Shown here: piece by piece, positions 1-6,811 of the stretch
Layout of the letters: every line of letters starts with the position of its first letter
Position numbering within the stretch: position 1 is the first letter of the stretch
Assembly (NCBI GenBank): GCA_947487595.1
Contig: CANKXJ010000022.1
Span: forward strand, 1-10,800
DNA length: 10,800 nucleotides
Direction: 5' to 3'
Origin: Actinomycetota bacterium
GTDB lineage: Bacteria; Actinomycetota; Actinomycetes; Nanopelagicales; Nanopelagicaceae
Made by a program: the position numbers and the translations under genes
The notes under the pieces: model-generated
Databases searched by the model: none
Told to the model about the DNA's origin: nothing
The model's input: only the letters and a program-made list of their open reading frames with translations

Positions 1-738
1 GCGCTCTTAATTCTTATGGCTAGCACTGGTTATCTCGCTGCAGCCTTATTGACTAGCCGGTTAGGTAAATTTGAGATTGGCCCACTTGAACATGAAAAAG
101 AGCAGGCCGGTTTCATGCAAGGCGTTACTGAAATGCGTGAAGGTTTCAAATTCCTACGGACTCATTCCGACGCCGCGCGTGCAATCTTGGCAACAGCTGT
201 GCACCGTGGGGGATTAACCGCACTCACTCTTACTGCGCTTTTGCTGGAGCGAAACTCATTTAATGATCCTAACTTTCCTGAGCAGGGGTTGAAAGGTTTT
301 GGTTTTGCTCTCTCTTTTGCCGGAATTGGCTTATTTCTTGGCGCTTTTCTAGCCCCTTATGGAGTTTCAAGAGTTGGGCGCCATCGCTGGATTCGTTTAG
401 CGATTCTGGCAAGTGCTGCCTGTCCACTAATTTTGGCTGCCACACAAACTCAACTCACCTTAATACTCACTGCATTCTTATGTTCATTCTTTGGCCAAAA
501 CTTAAAAGTCACTAGCGATGCACTCGTTCAATCTAAGATCGATGATTACTACCGTGGTCGTGTATTTGCGGTCTATGACGTTGTTGTTAACGGTGCAATT
601 GTCTCTGGTGGATTAATCGCAGCGCTCTTGCTTCCAACATCTGGATTGGGTGCAACTGTTCCGCTATGCGTGAGTGCGGCTTACTTATTAGTGGGAGTGC
701 ACTTACTTCGCGGATCTGTCTTTCCACCAGTTAAGTAG
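1..738 (+). CDS. MFS transporter, C-terminal part (5'-truncated by the window edge)
   Basis: Integral membrane transporter of the major facilitator superfamily; substrate unknown. The reading frame is open from base 1, so the ATG at 16 is probably an internal Met and the gene begins outside the window. The 245 visible residues contain about seven hydrophobic segments (roughly 1-17, 62-84, 101-122, 132-150, 153-169, 192-214 and 219-236), which fits the second half of a 12-helix protein. Residues 20-60 form a polar stretch that could be the central cytoplasmic loop. The motif RGRVFAVYD (185-193), in a context like SDALVQSKIDDYYRGR, is typical of the EntS/MFS_3-like exporter group. The last 36 bp overlap the 3' end of the convergent CCA-adding enzyme gene. 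MFS membership is fairly sure, the subfamily less so, and no substrate can be inferred. Confidence 0.85.
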   Translation, partial: ALLILMASTGYLAAALLTSRLGKFEIGPLEHEKEQAGFMQGVTEMREGFKFLRTHSDAARAILATAVHRGGLTALTLTALLLERNSFNDPNFPEQGLKGFGFALSFAGIGLFLGAFLAPYGVSRVGRHRWIRLAILASAACPLILAATQTQLTLILTAFLCSFFGQNLKVTSDALVQSKIDDYYRGRVFAVYDVVVNGAIVSGGLIAALLLPTSGLGATVPLCVSAAYLLVGVHLLRGSVFPPVK

Positions 739-2142
739 AGCCTCGGTAGCTCTCTCTTCACCTATTTGTCCCTGTTCAAGACGTAGCTCCATGAGGAAAT
801 CCATCGCTGCGCCAACATCTCGTGATGGTTTTAACTTTAATAACTCCATGACTTGTTCACCATCTAAATCAGGGCGAATCTTTAAAAGCTCTTCCTGTTC
901 CATGAGAACTTCAATGCGTGCTTCTAGTGAGTCATACACTGAAGCTAAGCGCGCAGCTTTTGTCTTATTTCGTGTGGTGCAATCAGCACGAGTCAGGACA
1001 TGCAAATGGGTCAATAAATCACCGGCATCTCGCACATACCTGCGAACTGCAGAATCAGTCCATTCTCCATCCCCATAGCCATGAAAGCGCAGGTGCAAAG
1101 CGGTTAGCAGCTCAACAGCTTCAACGGTGTCACCATCAAAGCGAAGTTCAGACAAGCGCTTCTTTGCAAGTCGAGCACCCACGACTTCATGGTGATGAAA
1201 TGAAACCCCGCCGCCTTCAATAAAGGCACGTGTTTTAGGTTTGCCAATGTCATGTAAGAGTGCGGCAAGGCGAATAACAAGGTTGGGACCACCTAGACGA
1301 TCTTCATGTTCAATCGCCTGTTCAAGGACAGTAATTGAATGCTCATACACATCCTTGTGGTGGTGGTGCTCATCGACTTCAAGACGCAGCTTAGGAATCT
1401 CTGGCAGGACTAAATCAGCTAAGCCAGTATCGACTAACAAAGTAATTCCCTTGCGTGGGTTGTTAGACATGAGAATCTTTGTGAACTCATCGCGCACGCG
1501 CTCGGCAGAGATAATTGAAATACGGTGTGCTAACTCTTTAATCGATGCTAATACAGCAGGTTCGATTTCAAAATCTAATTGAGAAGCAAAACGTGCAGCA
1601 CGCATCATGCGAAGTGGGTCATCGTTAAATGAATCATTAGATGAACTTGGTGTGCGCAGAGTTTTTTCTGCCAAATCTTTCAAACCATTAAATGGATCAA
1701 TAAACTCTGCTTTATCAGTTGTTAACTCTAACGCCATTGCATTAACAGTGAAATCTCGGCGCGATAAATCACCATTGATACTTTTGCCATATTCAACAGA
1801 TGGTTTGCGTGAATTGGCATCGTAATGTTCGCTGCGATATGTTGTTACTTCAACAGTTGTGTCGCCACGTTTGCCTGCAACAGTTCCAAATGCAATGCCG
1901 GTGTCCCACACATTTTCTGCCCATTCATTTAAAATCTTTTTTGTTTCTTGTGGCAACGCATTCGTTGTGAAATCTAAATCATTTCCCAACCTTCCTAAAA
2001 GCGCATCGCGCACAGGTCCGCCAACCAATGCCAAAGTAAAGCCTTTGGCTTTAAAGGATTGCGCTAGAGAACTTGCCAGCGGGGCTCGTTCAATAAGTGA
2101 GCGAATGGCTAACTCGCCCGCGGCTCCTAATGCGTTACTCAC
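703..2142 (-). CDS. cca: CCA tRNA nucleotidyltransferase (class II, with HD domain)
   Basis: Cytoplasmic enzyme that adds or repairs the 3'-terminal CCA of tRNAs using CTP and ATP; often labelled pcnA in actinobacteria. Numbered from the GTG at 2142 (479 aa), the head domain has GGPVRD (41-46), the metal-binding carboxylates D55 and D57 in NDLDFTT, RRDFTVNA (128-135) and RMMRAARF (178-185). The C-terminal half carries an HD phosphohydrolase-type domain: a four-His run at 259-262, H268, H297-D298 in LLHDIGKP and H316-H318. The frame is also open to a GTG at 2187, which would give 494 aa but overlap the start of the divergent Nudix gene. I prefer 2142 because it puts about 38 residues before LVGG, as I recall for relatives, and lies just after a TAACCT -10-like element, suggesting a leaderless mRNA. 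Neither start has a clear Shine-Dalgarno sequence. The 3' end overlaps the MFS gene. Confidence 0.95.
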   Translation of the reverse strand: MSNALGAAGELAIRSLIERAPLASSLAQSFKAKGFTLALVGGPVRDALLGRLGNDLDFTTNALPQETKKILNEWAENVWDTGIAFGTVAGKRGDTTVEVTTYRSEHYDANSRKPSVEYGKSINGDLSRRDFTVNAMALELTTDKAEFIDPFNGLKDLAEKTLRTPSSSNDSFNDDPLRMMRAARFASQLDFEIEPAVLASIKELAHRISIISAERVRDEFTKILMSNNPRKGITLLVDTGLADLVLPEIPKLRLEVDEHHHHKDVYEHSITVLEQAIEHEDRLGGPNLVIRLAALLHDIGKPKTRAFIEGGGVSFHHHEVVGARLAKKRLSELRFDGDTVEAVELLTALHLRFHGYGDGEWTDSAVRRYVRDAGDLLTHLHVLTRADCTTRNKTKAARLASVYDSLEARIEVLMEQEELLKIRPDLDGEQVMELLKLKPSRDVGAAMDFLMELRLEQGQIGEERATEALLNWWKDRSAK

Positions 2143-2174
2143 AATAAGTAAGGTTAGAGCAGTACCCTTGCTCC
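2143..2174. promoter_or_regulatory. Putative bidirectional promoter between cca and the Nudix gene
   Basis: This short divergent spacer must carry the start signals for both genes unless they lie inside the neighbours. On the + strand TAAGGT (2149-2154) fits the TAnnnT form of an actinobacterial -10 element, about 20 bp before the Nudix ATG at 2175. On the - strand TAACCT (2156 down to 2151) fits the same form, 8 bp before the GTG at 2142. The two hexamers overlap within the near-palindrome TAAGGTTA. No convincing -35 or Shine-Dalgarno sequence is seen on either side. This is inferred from sequence alone. Confidence 0.35.
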
Positions 2175-2744
2175 ATGATCCCGGCACCTGGTGCGGGCAG
2201 CGAAGGTACGAAAAAGAAGCGGAAGCGTAAGCGCCCCGCTAACCGCGGCCCCCAAACACAGAGTTCAAGTAACCCTGAAAAAACTCCTCACCCAAAAAAC
2301 AAACGTCCTTATGCCAAGCGCGTGGATGAAGTGAGCGCTGGCGGCTTAGTAATAGATGCCTCCGGTACTAAAGGCTTACTAATCGGTCGCATCGATCATA
2401 AAGACACAACTGGAAAACGCATTTTGTGGTCCTTACCAAAGGGACATATAGAAGAAGGTGAAACTCCGGAACAAGCTGCAATCCGTGAGGTGGCCGAAGA
2501 AACTGGAATTACATCATCCATTACTAAATCCCTGGGTGTTATTGATTTTTGGTTTATGGCTGGGGGAAAAAGAATTCACAAAACAGTGCATCACTTTATT
2601 TTTACAGAGGTAAGTGGTGAATTAACTCCGCAAGTCAGTGAAGTAGATGAAGTCTCATGGTTTCCATTAGCTGAAATTGTCAATCGCTTGGCTTATCCAG
2701 ATGAGAAAAAGCTCATCGCTAAAAGTGGTGAGTTAAGCGCATGA
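2175..2744 (+). CDS. Nudix hydrolase, MutT4-like
   Basis: Probable cytoplasmic pyrophosphohydrolase acting on a nucleoside diphosphate linked to another group; the exact substrate is unknown. A full Nudix box spans residues 90-112: G90, E96, then R104-E105 and E108-E109 in REVAEETGI, which matches GX5EX7REUXEEXGU. Before it stand SAGGLVI (54-60) and the conserved WSLPKGHIEEGE. Residues 1-50 are a hydrophilic, strongly basic tail with KKKRKRKR at 13-20, probably disordered; mycobacterial MutT4 has, from memory, a similar basic extension. Position between cca and the DUF6049/murJ pair matches mutT4 (Rv3908). There is no clear Shine-Dalgarno sequence before the ATG, and the 5' UTR may be very short. 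The stop overlaps the next start as ATGA, so the downstream gene is probably translationally coupled. Confidence 0.93.
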   Translation: MIPAPGAGSEGTKKKRKRKRPANRGPQTQSSSNPEKTPHPKNKRPYAKRVDEVSAGGLVIDASGTKGLLIGRIDHKDTTGKRILWSLPKGHIEEGETPEQAAIREVAEETGITSSITKSLGVIDFWFMAGGKRIHKTVHHFIFTEVSGELTPQVSEVDEVSWFPLAEIVNRLAYPDEKKLIAKSGELSA

Positions 2745-3856
2745 GAAAACTCTTAGGCTTATTACTTACTACATTTTTCTTACTTGCACCATTATCATCC
2801 ATCCAAGCAGATTCAACAATTGTCCGCATTGTAAGCGCTGCGCATCAAACCTTTACAGGTGAGTTTAGAAATGACGACCTGGCACAAGAGTTAACCCCTT
2901 CAGGAAAATTGGGCCAATTGGTTTATGTCCCAGTTTCGCGTTCCAAAATTTGGGTAATCGATCCAGCTTTAATTGATGAGGTTGTTGCGATGACTGGTGA
3001 ATACAAGTTGGCAACGGATGCAGCACCCATTGGTTCGAAAATTGCTTCTGATTGGTTGACTCAGTTACAGAAAGTATCTAGAAACAATGAAGTTATCGCT
3101 CTTGCCTATGGCAATCCTGATATTAATTTAGCTAAATCTTTAGCTCCAAGTGAATTAAAGATGTATTACGCCTTTGGAAAATCTCAACTGCAGATTGCAT
3201 TGGGACGTATCGTGCGCAGTGAGCCAGATGGTGGCTGGAGTACAGGTAAATCAAGGTTGAACCCGGTATTAAAAAAGAATTACAGTGATAGCCGTAAAGC
3301 GCTTACTCGCCTATCACGCGCTGTTGAAGATCCAGATTTAATGTTTATGCGAGCCCAATTAAGTCGGCTTTTATCACCATCTTTAGATAAAGATTCTCGT
3401 GACTATTTTTCATATAACGCAAAGGTGGCAGTTGATGCCCAGGTGCGAAAGCTTCGAATTAACCCAGGTAAGTATCAAGTAACAACTGACTCTGCAAAAC
3501 TTCCTGTGACAATAATTAATGAGTTTGCAGTCGATGTCATGGTGAATATAGAAATGACTCCCATGAATTCCCGGGTCGTTGTTGAGAATTTTGCTGGAGT
3601 TGTTGTGCCCGCTAACTCTAAGACGCAGTTAGAGCTCACCCTGGATGTCGTTGCCCCAGGGGAGACCACGATCTTTGCCCAGATCACAGACGCCACAAGT
3701 GTGGACGTGGTGCCACCATCTATTTTGCAGATTAATTCAACGGTTATTGATAAACGTGTGACATGGTTTACCACGGGAGCAGCCATCCTGCTCTTGCTTG
3801 CAGCTGTGGCCCAAAGTGTTCGCCGAGTAAGAAAGGGGCGTATCGATGAAATCTAA
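2741..3856 (+). CDS. DUF6049-type exported single-pass membrane protein (Rv3909-like)
   Basis: Function unknown; the family is found next to murJ in actinobacteria. The 371-aa protein starts with a clear signal peptide (MRKLL, hydrophobic core about 4-19, possible cleavage after IQA at 23). A long extracytoplasmic part follows, and a single membrane helix at about 342-359 ends in the basic tail RRVRKGR. The membrane-proximal region (about 244-335) is rich in alternating hydrophobic residues and looks like a beta-sandwich, similar to the C-terminal part of the family. The mycobacterial homologue is, from memory, about 800 aa, so this is a short version. The start overlaps the Nudix stop by 4 bp, with a weak GGTGAG upstream; the end overlaps the murJ start by 11 bp. 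Family assignment rests mainly on gene order and architecture. Confidence 0.75.
   Translation: MRKLLGLLLTTFFLLAPLSSIQADSTIVRIVSAAHQTFTGEFRNDDLAQELTPSGKLGQLVYVPVSRSKIWVIDPALIDEVVAMTGEYKLATDAAPIGSKIASDWLTQLQKVSRNNEVIALAYGNPDINLAKSLAPSELKMYYAFGKSQLQIALGRIVRSEPDGGWSTGKSRLNPVLKKNYSDSRKALTRLSRAVEDPDLMFMRAQLSRLLSPSLDKDSRDYFSYNAKVAVDAQVRKLRINPGKYQVTTDSAKLPVTIINEFAVDVMVNIEMTPMNSRVVVENFAGVVVPANSKTQLELTLDVVAPGETTIFAQITDATSVDVVPPSILQINSTVIDKRVTWFTTGAAILLLLAAVAQSVRRVRKGRIDEI
3832..3838 (+). promoter_or_regulatory. Shine-Dalgarno site of murJ
   Basis: AAAGGGG lies 7 nt before the ATG at 3846, inside the end of the upstream DUF6049-type gene. It supports this murJ start even though the start lies within the preceding coding sequence. 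Confidence 0.7.
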
Positions 3857-5483
3857 TGAACTCTTCCGCGCCTCTGGAATTATGGCACTTGGCACAATCA
3901 TTTCTCGTATTACTGGATTTATCCGTGGCATTTTAATTGTTGCAGTTCTGGGTACAGCGTTGCTTGCAGATACTTACAACGTTGCAAACACAATGCCTAA
4001 TATTTTGTATAACCTACTTGTGGGCGGGGCGCTAACTGCAATATTCATTCCACAGTTAGTGAGATCTTTTGATCACGAAGATGGCGGAGATGGTTTTGCG
4101 TCGCGCTTAATTACAACAATTTCTATTATTTTATTTGTACTAGTTGCTGTGGGAGTGTATTTCGCTCCAGCTCTTGTGCGCTTATATGCACCAGAGTTTT
4201 TCACTCCTGGATTTGAAACAGAAAAAGATATTGCTATTGCCTTTACCCGCTACTGCTTACCGCAGATCTTCTTCCTAGGACTCTTCACAATGCTGGGCCA
4301 AGTAGCAAATGCCCGTGGTTCCTTTGCCCCGCTGATGTGGGCGCCGATCGCCAATAACATCATTGGGATAGCTCTATTCGGTGCTTTTCTTGTTTTCTCA
4401 CCATCAGTGAGTATCGATAATATTTCAAATATCCAAGTGCAGATCTTAGGATGGGGAACAACCTTGAGTGTTGTTGTTCAGGCTTTGGTTTTAGTCCCAG
4501 TGATTAAAAGATTAGGAATAAAGCTACGCCCCCAATGGGGAGTGAAGGGCCTTGGTAAATCATTTGGTTTAGCGGGCTGGACTTTGATTTATGTTTTGAT
4601 TTCACAGCTTGGTTATTTAGTGACAGTTAACGTTGCTACAAGTGCTGCTGTGCGAAGTGCGCAAGAAGGAATAGAGCGTGGAGTTGGTTACACACCTTAT
4701 ACATTTGCCTACTATGTGATGCTCTTACCATATTCAATCGTTACAATCTCAATCATCACAGCGATTTTGCCTCACATCTCACGCCTTGCATTAGAGAAGA
4801 AAGCTGAAGAAGTGCGCGAACAGTTAATCCGCGCAATAAGACTTGTTGGTGTTATTACTATTCCTAGCGCGGTTGCCTTCTTATTATTCGGCCCCCTTAT
4901 TACATCGGTTCTCTTTATCGGTATTCCATTGGAAGATTCCAGGTATATCGGTTATGTATTGGCAGCGTTAAGTTTTGGTCTAGTTGCTTTTTCTATTAAC
5001 TTAATCTTGATCCGTGGCTTTAATGCATTTGAAGATACTCGCACACAAGTTATCTCAATATTAATTATTAACATTATTGCAGTGGGACTTTCCTACCTTT
5101 CACTTGCCACGCTGCGCAATCAATGGGTCACAATCGGTTTAGGTGCAGCTTTCTCAATCTCATATTTGCTTGGTCTGTTTGTCACTTTGTCGTTGCTTAA
5201 AAAACACACGGGGAAGATTTCTTTGAGAGATTTTGGTGGGCAACACCTTCGCTTATTCGGTGCCTCTTTTGGGGTGATGTTGCCGCTATTTGCGTTAACT
5301 CAATATTTAGATTGGGTTGGCGTTGAAATGAGTAAAATCGCTAGACTGGGAGAGTTAGCAGTTGTGATGGGCGCCGCATTTATTGGTTATTTAATTGCCG
5401 GCAAAGCTGCAGGTGTTGAAGAGATTACAATGATTAGGCATTTGAAGAACTCTGTTTTGCGTCGTCCGGGCGCAGCGGAATAA
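3846..5483 (+). CDS. murJ: Lipid II flippase MurJ (MviN)
   Basis: Polytopic inner-membrane protein of the MOP superfamily that moves lipid-linked peptidoglycan precursor (lipid II) to the outer face of the membrane. The 545 aa are hydrophobic throughout, with room for about 14 helices. Recognisable motifs are SRITGFIRG (20-28, holding R21 and R27, which align with E. coli R18 and R24), D42, NTMPNILYNLL (48-58), LPHISRLA (309-316) and RGFNAFEDTRT (390-400), matching the conserved FYALGDTRT-type motif. By alignment from memory, E. coli R52 and R270 are replaced by Y55 and Y290. The protein ends soon after the last helix, with no pseudokinase or extracellular domain as in the mycobacterial homologue (about 1,180 aa, from memory). 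It overlaps the DUF6049-type gene by 11 bp and is probably co-transcribed with it. Confidence 0.94.
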   Translation: MKSNELFRASGIMALGTIISRITGFIRGILIVAVLGTALLADTYNVANTMPNILYNLLVGGALTAIFIPQLVRSFDHEDGGDGFASRLITTISIILFVLVAVGVYFAPALVRLYAPEFFTPGFETEKDIAIAFTRYCLPQIFFLGLFTMLGQVANARGSFAPLMWAPIANNIIGIALFGAFLVFSPSVSIDNISNIQVQILGWGTTLSVVVQALVLVPVIKRLGIKLRPQWGVKGLGKSFGLAGWTLIYVLISQLGYLVTVNVATSAAVRSAQEGIERGVGYTPYTFAYYVMLLPYSIVTISIITAILPHISRLALEKKAEEVREQLIRAIRLVGVITIPSAVAFLLFGPLITSVLFIGIPLEDSRYIGYVLAALSFGLVAFSINLILIRGFNAFEDTRTQVISILIINIIAVGLSYLSLATLRNQWVTIGLGAAFSISYLLGLFVTLSLLKKHTGKISLRDFGGQHLRLFGASFGVMLPLFALTQYLDWVGVEMSKIARLGELAVVMGAAFIGYLIAGKAAGVEEITMIRHLKNSVLRRPGAAE

Positions 5484-5504
5484 AAAAGATGCGTTACGGG
5501 TTAT

Positions 5505-5510
5505 AGGGAG
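5505..5510 (+). promoter_or_regulatory. Shine-Dalgarno site of trxB
   Basis: AGGGAG ends 5 nt before the ATG at 5516. The 32-bp murJ-trxB spacer shows no convincing hairpin or -10/-35 pair, so trxB may be read from upstream. Confidence 0.7.
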
Positions 5511-5515
5511 TACAC

Positions 5516-6445
5516 ATGAGTGAAGTTAAAGATGTCGTAATTGTTGGATCAGGCCCAGCTGGATACACAGCTGCCATTTACGCATCTCGCGCGCAGTTGA
5601 AGCCAGTTATTTATGAAGGTTCAGTAACTGCTGGCGGCGCACTCATGAACACAACTGAAGTTGAGAATTTTCCTGGATTTATTGACGGTGTCATGGGTCC
5701 AGATCTAATGGACAGTATGCGAAAGCAAGCAAAACGCTTTGGTACAGAGTTAATCACTGATGACATTGTTGAGATGGATTTATCAGGTGAGATTAAGGTT
5801 TTGAAAGATGGCTCTGGAAATACTGTTAAAGCTAAATCTGTCATTCTTGCGATGGGTAGCGCATACCGCGAAATTGGTTTAGCCAATGAAAAGCGTTTAT
5901 CTGGCCATGGTGTTTCTTGGTGTGCAACATGTGATGGTTTCTTTTTCCGTGGACAAACAATTGCAGTTGTTGGCGGAGGAGACTCAGCGGTTGAAGAAGC
6001 AACATTCTTAACTCGTTTTGCTGACAAAGTTATTTTGATCCACCGTCGTGATTCATTGCGCGCATCGAAGATCATGGCAGAGCGTGCAGCCAATAATCCT
6101 AAGATTGAATTTCTGTGGAACTCTGAAGTAATTGATGTTTTAGGAGCTGAGAAAGTTTCTGGTTTAAAGATTAAAAGCACTGTTGATAGATCTGAATCTA
6201 CTTTGGATGTAACCGGTTTATTTGTTGCCATTGGTCATATCCCGCGCAGTGAATTAATTACTGGCCAAATTGATCTCAATGAAGAGGGCTACGTACAAGT
6301 TGAAGGTCGATCCACTAGAACAAATGCCAAGGGCGTCTTTGCTTGCGGTGATTTGGTTGATTACACCTATCGCCAGGCAATCACAGCAGCTGGCTCTGGC
6401 TGCGCCGCAGCGCTGGATGCTGAAAGATTCCTCTCAGGACACTAA
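5516..6445 (+). CDS. trxB: Thioredoxin-disulfide reductase
   Basis: Cytoplasmic FAD enzyme that passes electrons from NADPH to thioredoxin. At 309 aa it has the usual length of the low-molecular-weight bacterial type. In order: the FAD-binding loop GSGPAG (11-16); the redox-active CATC (136-139) in WCATCDGFF; the NADPH-binding loop GGGDSA (153-158) with HRR (176-178), whose arginines fit binding of the NADPH 2'-phosphate; and the second FAD motif GVFACGD (273-279). A strong ribosome-binding site supports the start. Thioredoxin follows after 37 bp, so enzyme and substrate are encoded together. All key residues are present. Confidence 0.98.
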   Translation: MSEVKDVVIVGSGPAGYTAAIYASRAQLKPVIYEGSVTAGGALMNTTEVENFPGFIDGVMGPDLMDSMRKQAKRFGTELITDDIVEMDLSGEIKVLKDGSGNTVKAKSVILAMGSAYREIGLANEKRLSGHGVSWCATCDGFFFRGQTIAVVGGGDSAVEEATFLTRFADKVILIHRRDSLRASKIMAERAANNPKIEFLWNSEVIDVLGAEKVSGLKIKSTVDRSESTLDVTGLFVAIGHIPRSELITGQIDLNEEGYVQVEGRSTRTNAKGVFACGDLVDYTYRQAITAAGSGCAAALDAERFLSGH

Positions 6446-6470
6446 AGTTCTCAACCTCAACACATACATC

Positions 6471-6476
6471 AAGGAG
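6471..6476 (+). promoter_or_regulatory. Shine-Dalgarno site of trxA
   Basis: AAGGAG sits 6 nt before the ATG at 6483 and is the strongest ribosome-binding site in the window, fitting a highly translated small protein. Confidence 0.75.
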
Positions 6477-6482
6477 TAAATA

Positions 6483-6806
6483 ATGGCCACGAGCAAAGTA
6501 ACTACAGCAACATTTGATGCTGAGGTTTTAAAGAGCAGCACGCCTGTATTGGTGGATTTCTGGGCGGAATGGTGTGGCCCATGCCGTGCTGTGGGACCAA
6601 TTCTTGAAGAGATTTCAGATGAATACGGTTCAAAGCTAAAGATCGTAAAGCTCAACACCGATGAAGAGTCAGCAATTGCGATTAAGTATGGAATCTCATC
6701 GATTCCAACTATGAACGTTTTTGTTAACGGCGAAATCGTGAAGACAATTGTTGGAGCCAAACCAAAGCCTGCGATGTTGAAGGAACTTGAAAGCTTTCTC
6801 TCTTAA
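6483..6806 (+). CDS. trxA: Thioredoxin
   Basis: Small cytoplasmic disulfide reductant that serves ribonucleotide reductase and other client proteins and is recycled by the upstream TrxB. It is 107 aa, a single thioredoxin fold. The active site WCGPC covers 30-34 (C31 and C34), the buried acid is D26 in VDFWAEW, and the cis-proline is P75 in SIPTMNVF. The C-terminal VGAKPKPAMLKELE helix is also typical. It is called trxC in mycobacteria at the same place; I use trxA because it is a canonical thioredoxin without a zinc domain. The next gene starts 5 nt after its stop. Confidence 0.97.
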   Translation: MATSKVTTATFDAEVLKSSTPVLVDFWAEWCGPCRAVGPILEEISDEYGSKLKIVKLNTDEESAIAIKYGISSIPTMNVFVNGEIVKTIVGAKPKPAMLKELESFLS

Positions 6807-6811
6807 ATAAA

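Noticed and set aside
1221..1237. CACGTG core at 1227-1232 as a parS site near parAB
   Set aside because: The flanks (AAAGG and TTTTA) do not match the parS consensus TGTTTCACGTGAAACA. I found no good parS site by eye anywhere in the window.
1355..1369. GGTGGTGGTG-type run as a microsatellite
   Set aside because: It is the reverse complement of the His codons in the conserved HHHH segment of the CCA enzyme HD domain.
5484..5515. Terminator or separate promoter between murJ and trxB
   Set aside because: The A-run after the murJ stop has no stem beside it, and no convincing -35/-10 pair is visible; only the trxB Shine-Dalgarno sequence is clear.
5611..6231. 206-codon open frame antisense to trxB
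   Set aside because: It lies wholly inside a well-conserved trxB, its translation resembles no family I know, and it has no ribosome-binding site. It is a shadow frame.
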